From the NCBI GenBank assembly GCA_963662175.1, contig OY759227.1, positions 1,272,501 through 1,336,500 of the forward strand: 64,000 bases of DNA. Reading direction: 5' to 3'. Origin of the DNA: Aradus depressus. Lineage: Eukaryota > Arthropoda > Insecta > Hemiptera > Aradidae. A program made the position numbers and the translations under genes. This document shows positions 57,819 through 64,000 of this stretch, piece by piece (the first letter of the stretch is position 1; each line of letters starts with the position of its first letter). A model generated the notes under the pieces. That model was not told where the DNA came from. It did no database searches and was given only the letters and a program-made list of their open reading frames with translations.

Positions 57819-59058
57819 GTGAAAGAACAACTGGAACAACCATTGCTCTTGACTCCATTCGACTTTTACTTCTCACCAGGCCAAGTAAAAAATGTTATCG
57901 ACCGTTCTTCAGCAAAGAAAACTCCTGGGTATGATCACATAGTGCAACCCTTGCTACAAAATCTGCCTAGGAAGCCATTAGTTCTACTTACCCAGATCTA
58001 CAATGCTATGCTTCGAACAACATATTTTCCCCAAAAATGGAAACATGCAAATATCATTATGGTTCCTAAGCCACAAAAAAAACGTAATGACCCTAACAGT
58101 TACCGACCTATTAGCTTATTGACATTGTTCTCTAAGATTTTCGAACGTCTCTTTCTACCAAAATTATTAGAATATTTAAGTCCGCTACTTCCAAATTCAC
58201 AGTTCGGATTCCGCTCGAACCACTCTTGTCCACAACAGCTGCACAGAGTCGTCGATACGATCTTGGACACATACGAAACGAAGCAGGTATGTCTCGGCTT
58301 GTTCCTTGACCCTGAAAAAGCTTTCGATAAGGTTTGGCATGAGGGACTGTTATTAAAAATGAAACCGCTGCTGCCTGACACTTATTGGAGACTAATGCAG
58401 TCATATCTTAGCAACCGTACCTTCTCTGTCATCTACCAAGGAGCCCAATCTCAGTCCAAGTCGATGATATCTGGAGTACCACAGGGAAGTGTGCTTGGAC
58501 CCTTCTTATATCTAATATACACCCACGACTTTCCACAGCAGAACGGCCTAACAACTGCTCAATTCGCCGACGATGTTGCTGTAATGAGTAAGGCCACCTC
58601 CAGTAGACTCGCTGAAGTACAACTGCACAACTTCTTGGATGAGGTGAAAGTTTGGAGTGCCAAATGGAGGATACATTTAAATCCTCAAAAGTCAGCGTTG
58701 GTACCATTCACTTATCTACGGACAGAAGTAGTAGGCCATCAGGCCCATGTGGCTTTACGGCTGCTCTATCTGGGGTTCTGCCTCGGATTCTCAAATCAAA
58801 CGTATACAGACACTCCAGAATCGGGCCTTAAGAATAATCACTAGTGCGCCCTGGTTTGTCCGTAACAAAACTATACACGATGATCTTGAGATCCCTGAGG
58901 TGAAAAAATGTCTGCCTATTTGCTACACCAGTCTGCTGCGGAGCATGCAAAATCATCAAAATCCTCTGCTACGTGCCATCCCTCTCCACCTGCCTCCGCC
59001 AAGACCAGATCGTCGTCTGAAGAGGAAGCACCATAGCGACCTTAATCAAGAGGACTGA
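57819..59058 (+). pseudogene. LINE ORF2 3' half, second copy
   Basis: Copy of 53162-54401 with the same breaks: reverse transcriptase with QFADDVAVM, deletion and frame change, C-terminal region ending at 59058. The LINE 5' half is absent from this copy. Confidence 0.88.
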
Positions 59059-59173
59059 CGCTGGTCAGCGGCCTCATTCAAGTGCCAGATGTTTTGTTTT
59101 TATTTTATTTTAGCACAATTGAATGTATATTGTACAAAAATTATCAATAAATGAAAAAAAAAAAAAAAAAAAA

Positions 59174-59726
59174 ATGTTTTATTTTGGTGATGCAAAAATT
59201 AAAATACCGATGGGGACATATGAGTTGGAAGCACTTGGGGATTCTTTGCAAGAACAGATGATGTTTAGTAGGAAAGGCGATCATGTTATAATCCGAGCTA
59301 ATAATAATACATTAAAATCAGAATGACGGTGTACAAAAACTGTATATTTTAATAGAAAAAATTCTATTGGACCCTTATTGGGATGGGATGACAGCTTGGA
59401 TGAAGATAAGCGTACTTTACACCCCGGAGATGGTTATCATACCTCACCCGGGATCGTAAACATGGTTAAAGTCAATACAATTGCTATTGAATGTAATATA
59501 GTTTACGGTGCATATCGAAATGGAAAACCGGTTCACACATCGTATGAGGTATGTCGAGGCAGGGTACAAAATTGTTGAAACACCATCACCCATTGTATAT
59601 TTAGGAGTTAGCACAAAATCTGTTGACAACATTACATTACGGATAGTAGACCAAGACGGTCATCCAATCAACTTTAGAAACGAAACTATAACGATACACC
59701 TACATATAAAGAAGAATGGCGATTGA
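59174..59726 (+). pseudogene. Penton-like protein C-terminal part, second copy
   Basis: Copy of 54517-55069. The N terminus is missing because the duplication began inside the LINE; the stop at 59324-59326 and the frame change near 59547 are the same as in copy 1. Confidence 0.7.
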
Positions 59727-59856
59727 CTTTAGACCTCGGTATATAAGTATTCGACCACATCCAAGACCCATTAGTACGAGATCTTACATGAGACACTTGA
59801 CACCAGGCAACATTCGATTTTTGAAAAGTTTAGGCTTGAAAGTGAAACGACAATGA
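59716..59856 (+). CDS. Small basic virion-cluster protein, second copy
   Basis: Identical to 55059-55199, including the overlap of its TGA with the next ATG. Confidence 0.6.
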   Translation: MAIDFRPRYISIRPHPRPISTRSYMRHLTPGNIRFLKSLGLKVKRQ

Positions 59857-61025
59857 ATGACATTTTAGATATTACAGAGGACGTTCGGTTTGATGATAGT
59901 ATCACACAGCTACAGTTCCACACTTACAACCCCTTTAATTCTACAAATTTAAAGAATTCTGATGATATATGAATCCCTATTCACCAGCAAGATTTGTATA
60001 TATTACCATGTGCTAGTTATCTTTATTTGGAAGGCTCTATTCAGAAGGAGGGTGCTGATAAAAAAATGACTACATCGAGTGCAAAATTGTCAAATAATGC
60101 CTTTGCATTTATGTTTGATGAAATTCGCTATGAATTGAATGGAGTGGAAATTGATGAAGTCCGAAATCCAGGAATTGTGAGTACTCTAAAAGGGTATGTC
60201 TCTTTATCACCTAACCAAGTGAGTGGGTTAGGTAATGCAGGATGGATGATGCCGAAGAAAGATGGAGCTATTTCAATAGATAAAGACGGTCATTTTAATG
60301 TATGCCTCCCCCTCAGCATTCTTATTGGTTTTCTCGAAACTTTCAAAAAAGTCATAATCAATTCAAAGCATGAACTGTGTCTTATCCGTGCAAAGAGCGA
60401 CGCTAATTCGATTTTGGAAGACAAGGAACAACTTACACTAGACAAGGTGAATTGGAGAGTCTCTCATATTAAAGTATCTGATGAACAGCGACTGCGACTA
60501 TTGAGAATATTAGACAGAGATCAGACACTGACTATCCCTTTCCGCTCATGAGAGTTGTCGGAATACCCTGCCTTACCGGAAAACACACAAAATACATGGA
60601 GTGTCAAGACTAGTTCAGCTCTAGAAAAACCCCGATATATAATCGTAGCCTTTCAGACAGACAGAGTCGACAATAAGTTAAAAGATACCAGTCAATTTGA
60701 CGCTTGTAACTTGTCCAATGTTAAACTATTTTTGAATAGTGAAATGTTCCCATACGATGATTTAAACCTTGATTTCAATAAGGGTCGATATGCTGTTCTC
60801 TATGATGTGTACCAAAGATTTCAAATGAGCTACTATGCTAAGGATCATAGTGAACCCCTACTGTCGAGAAAGGACTTTGGTGAAATCGCCCCCATGATAG
60901 TTCTTGATGTATCACGTCAGGAAGACACATTGAAGGTCGACATTCGTCTAGATCTTCATGCAACCCAACCGTTTCCACCTCACACTCGAGCTTACTGCCT
61001 TTTAATTCATGATAAATTAATTTAA
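59853..61025 (+). pseudogene. Major capsid protein, second copy, two stops
   Basis: Same as 55196-56368 with one Ala-to-Asp change (SRQEDTLKVD). TGA codons at 59970-59972 and 60549-60551 are retained. Confidence 0.82.
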
Positions 61026-61111
61026 TTGAATCCTCTTAGCGGTCTTGTAAGGAAGCTATAAAATGAGTGTGTATAAGGTGAGGATCATCATTAGATTTCT
61101 AACCCTCAAAC

Positions 61112-61687
61112 ATGGAACATCAGTTCGCGATTGTGGATTTTCAAGGTTTTCAAGGGGAAGGTGGCTTTATTGTGAAGGAGTTGACAGTTCTCACACACAG
61201 TCAGTCACTCCACTGGTTTTTTCTCCCTCCTCAGAATGTTGATGAATCTTTGGTAAGAAGTCGTGTGAATCTATGGGTTAAAAAACACATTCACAATATT
61301 CCATGGTGCTATGGAGATACAGAATATTTACGTCTGGAAGAACTCTTATGTACTTCAACTGCTTCATGTAAATTTATTTGGGCAAAAGGACTAGAAAAAT
61401 GTACATTTCTTGAAAATATTGTTAAAAAGCCAGTTTATGATCTGCTCGACTATAAGTGTCCAAATTTGAAAAAGTTACCCCAACATGAGACTACCTGTCA
61501 TTTTCATGGAGGAACCTCTTATACTTGTTCACTTAATCAAGCCTTCAAGTTGGAGGAGTGGATAAGTAAACACCCATCCAAGACAGATTTGTACAATGAA
61601 GAGGTTCGCCAAAAAACCTTTCGTAAATCTAATAAAGTGTTGGCATTTCATGGCTTTGTGAGACATTTGAATAATACTGCTACATAA
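61112..61687 (+). CDS. 191-aa virus-cluster protein, second copy, intact
   Basis: Identical in translation to 56455-57030, with the same TATA box and initiator upstream. Confidence 0.65.
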   Translation: MEHQFAIVDFQGFQGEGGFIVKELTVLTHSQSLHWFFLPPQNVDESLVRSRVNLWVKKHIHNIPWCYGDTEYLRLEELLCTSTASCKFIWAKGLEKCTFLENIVKKPVYDLLDYKCPNLKKLPQHETTCHFHGGTSYTCSLNQAFKLEEWISKHPSKTDLYNEEVRQKTFRKSNKVLAFHGFVRHLNNTAT

Positions 61688-61697
61688 TGCATACATG

Positions 61698-62017
61698 TCA
61701 TTCCAGTCTACAGTGTTTAAATTCACTATAGACTCTTCAGTTGATGTTGGTAATGAAAAAAATTCAAAGCATTTTGATATTACTGATAGTAAAAGTTTTA
61801 AAGAATAGTCTATTTTCTCACAAGACTTGAACATAAATATCACTTCACTTTTATTGAGCTTGATTTCTGGCTGAGACGACACCGACATTTAAGGGGAAGG
61901 ACTATTCAGACACATTGATACCCATGGGTATGAATTTGATATACTCACACTTCGGTTTCTTCCAGTGAGTCCAAATTTGAATACCATGTTGCGTATTCGA
62001 AGTGAGTCTTGGAGAGG
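61698..62017 (+). pseudogene. Decayed frame after the 191-aa gene, second copy
   Basis: Copy of 57041-57360 with the same three stops. Confidence 0.35.
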
Positions 62018-62072
62018 TCTTTTTCTTCTAGAAATAAAAGACGTTGTCTTCCCACTGTTTTATTTTATACCA

Positions 62073-62112
62073 GAACCGATTTTCGACGCAATAGCGTCAT
62101 CATCAGTGGTTC
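62073..62112 (-). ncRNA. Hammerhead-like ribozyme motif, second copy
   Basis: Identical to 57416-57455. Here its place in the element is clear: downstream of the endonuclease gene, in the terminal repeat region. Confidence 0.6.
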
Positions 62113-62504
62113 ATCTATCATAGAGTAACACAAATACAAATAATAAAAAGTATAAATAATTCATAAAGCATCAGGGTACAGAGTAAGAAAATAAAATTAT
62201 AAAATTAACTTACCCCACCCACACAGCACAGCGGTTGGAAGATAACTGGCATAGCTCTAAGGGGTGGGGATAGCCAGGTTCACTCACTCTCTCAACATGC
62301 AAAAACCATTCATTCTAATAAATACAATAAGTCTGTACATAATATAAAAATTGTTCATCATATAGCCAAAAAAATAATTGTTGTCATAAAATATATACAC
62401 ATTTTTTTATAAAATAAAAACATAAATAATACAATGTTAAAAATATCACAGACTTGAATTAAAATACACAATAAATATCATTATAAAAACCAGCCAAAAC
62501 ATAT

Positions 62505-62876
62505 TTACACTACATCTCTCACAGGACAGCTACTTCCCTTAGTTTTGGACCAATCTCTCACACCAGGTAGGTCAGGCAGCAGAAGGGAGTTCTTAACCTC
62601 TATTTTTTTGTTAAAACTTTTTGAATCCTCATATAAAGAAAGTCGGATCTCCAAGCCTTCTAAGATATCCATACGTCTTCCCTTGGTACCCTCGTGCAAC
62701 AGCGCCACTCTATGGGTACCAGTATGGCCCTCATTTTGACAATGAATAAAGAACTCGGAATCCCTTCTTCGTAGATGTTCCTTAGTCCGTATGTGTAATT
62801 TCCTTCCTGTCTGTCCAATATATGTTGCATTACAATCCCCACATGTCAGTTTGTAAACACAGCTAAAAGAAGACAC
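62505..62876 (-). pseudogene. Penelope-like GIY-YIG endonuclease domain
   Basis: 123 codons: VYKLTCGDCNATYIGQTGRK with the GIY-YIG-like pair (VYKL...YIGQT) and the catalytic Arg (LHIRTKEH). It also has EGLEIRLSLYEDSKSFNKK with the Glu, and a tail LLPDLPGVRDWSKTK. A CxxC pair (CGDC) precedes the YIGQT motif. It is separated from its reverse transcriptase, which lies on the opposite strand. Confidence 0.85.
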
Positions 62877-62884
62877 TTGTAGAG

Positions 62885-63837
62885 ATGAACCCCCAAGCTC
62901 CTAGGATGTATTCTCTTGTTAAATTACATAAAGATAACAACCCTATTAGGCCCATAGTTTCCTTTAACTCAGCCCCTTCAGGACGAGTTTCCAAGAGAAT
63001 AGTGAAATTGTTCAAAAATTTCACTGATTTTCGGTCGGGGCACTCGTTGTCCAGTAGCAGAGAACTCATAAAAGATCTTGAAGGCATGTCGATATCTGAT
63101 GGAGCCATATTGGTCTCCTTTGACGTTGTAAATCTGTTTCCTAGTGTCCCCCCTGATGAGATTAAAACTCTCATCAGGAATATTGTATTTAAACAGAGAA
63201 CAGATCAGATATACGGCATGGAACTCTGTGCACTGTTTGACGTTTGCCTCGACCAGAATTATTTTGCCTTCCAGGACCAATTCTTTAACCAGGGGGGAGG
63301 TTTGGCCCTGGGATCTCCTTTAAGCCCTTTATGCGCGGACATCTTTATGGACCATCTGGAAAGAACCTGAGTATTGAATGAACGGAACCCCTTCTTCGAT
63401 GATGTCTTCTACTGAAAGAGATACGTGGACGACATTTTTATAGTATTTAGTCACATTAGAATCACTCCTGGACTATTTAAACATGTACAATTACTTTGGA
63501 AATAGGAGGTGACAAATTAAACTTTTTAGATTTGACTTTGTACGTAGCAGACAATACAATATCATTTGACATTTACAGAAAACCTACTTCCACTGACACA
63601 GTTATATCTGCAGACTCTTCCCATCCTTATGGACACAAAATGGCGGCATTTCATTTTCTCACCAACCGACTGCTTCATGTTCCTCTGACCAGCGATAATT
63701 TCGATAAGGAGAAAAATTGCATAAAACATATCGCAGAAGTCAACGGATATGACGCGGGGTTGGTCGAGAGAATGATAAAGAAAGAAGTTAAGAATAAGCT
63801 TATGCCCCGAGGCCTGAAAAGGAATGCGGATGTTTAG
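62885..63837 (+). pseudogene. Penelope-like reverse transcriptase, 5'-truncated, two TGA stops
   Basis: Blocks in order: PRMYSLVKLHKDNNPIRPIV, LVSFDVVNLFPSVPPDEI, GGGLALGSPLSPLCADIFMD, the catalytic YVDDIFIVF (63422 onward), LNFLDLTLYV and FDIYRKPTSTDTVISADSSH. TGA codons at 63368-63370 and 63413-63415 and a stop near 63500 break it. The RT1-2 region is missing at the inverted junction. Confidence 0.88.
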
Positions 63838-63960
63838 GATTCAAAAAGTCTTAACAAAAAAATAGAGGTTAAGAACTCCCTTCTGCTGCCTGACCTACCT
63901 GGTGTGAGAGATTGGTCCAAAACTAAGGGAAGTAGCTGTCCTGTGAGAGATGTAGTGTAA
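63838..63960 (+). pseudogene. Penelope-like endonuclease C-terminal fragment
   Basis: The plus strand encodes the same tail as the inverted copy (KIEVKNSLLLPDLPGVRDW, ending CPVRDVV) directly after the reverse transcriptase; the GIY-YIG core is deleted. The element runs off the window. Confidence 0.8.
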
Positions 63961-64000
63961 ATATGTTTTGGCTGGTTTTTATAATGATATTTATTGTGTA

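Larger units (their letters stand above)
57681..62337 (+). repeat. 4657-bp tandem duplication, unit 2
   Basis: Direct copy of 53024-57680. The only difference I noticed is C56268 versus A60925, in the major capsid frame. Confidence 0.92.
62018..62876 (-). mobile_element. Penelope-like element, 3' part (inverted)
   Basis: The minus strand carries the GIY-YIG endonuclease, then an AT-rich 3' region and a terminal region with the hammerhead-like motif at 62073-62112. At 62877 it meets the plus-strand reverse transcriptase of the same family. Confidence 0.8.

Overview
This window reads as AT-rich, non-coding-dominated arthropod (most likely insect) DNA. I see no ordinary host gene. The evidence for an arthropod is the mix of mobile families (Mag-type Gypsy, Jockey-type LINEs, Penelope-like elements, Maverick/adintovirus-like genes), a LINE and SINE style common in insects, a SINE tail made of CCTAA units, and core promoters of the TATA plus TCAGT type. 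The order cannot be fixed from sequence alone.

Layout. 1-1065 is a ~230-bp tandem satellite. 1066-5405 is a nearly whole Mag-like Gypsy element (minus strand, 160-bp LTRs, one stop in gag-pol). 5406-9345 is AT-rich with one long inverted repeat. 9346-10012 is the satellite again, inverted. 10358-10999 is a LINE 3' end. 12025-14043 and 16071-17936 are two 5' ends (LTR, tRNA-Lys-type primer site, gag remnant) of related LTR elements on the minus strand; the second LTR carries a tRNA-derived SINE. 15292-30835 is one satellite array broken by LTR-element insertions, including 18417-21518 and 22498-28578 (integrase only).

30862-38890 is a large, imperfect inverted structure. Two degraded copies of a protein-primed-type family B DNA polymerase (Maverick/adintovirus-like) stand head to head and carry complementary deletions; CT-rich and GA-rich tracts bound the two sides. 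38905-40681 is a Gypsy remnant split by an inverted pair of Penelope-like terminal sequences. 41379-42594 holds two tandem, intron-containing small genes of one family with TATA boxes. 42740-46772 is a decayed Jockey-like LINE (minus).

46976-57360 is the most striking part: the virion module of an endogenous Maverick/adintovirus-like DNA virus. The minus strand carries a chromodomain integrase, a capsid-associated protein and a packaging ATPase. The plus strand carries a PLA2-type minor capsid protein, a protease fragment, a jelly-roll minor capsid/penton-like protein, a 46-residue basic protein, a double-jelly-roll major capsid protein and a 191-residue nuclease-fold-like protein. Most are broken by stops and frameshifts. 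A LINE sits in the penton-like gene with an 11-bp target duplication, and inside that LINE sits a perfect 125-bp-arm palindrome of Penelope-like type.

53024-57680 is repeated in direct tandem at 57681-62337 (period 4657 bp) with a single base difference noticed, so the duplication is recent or an assembly artefact. 62018-64000 is a Penelope-like element with its GIY-YIG endonuclease inverted relative to its reverse transcriptase. Overall this is a nest of elements within elements, where breaks predate the last duplication and only the 191-residue virus-like gene and the 46-residue gene remain uninterrupted.
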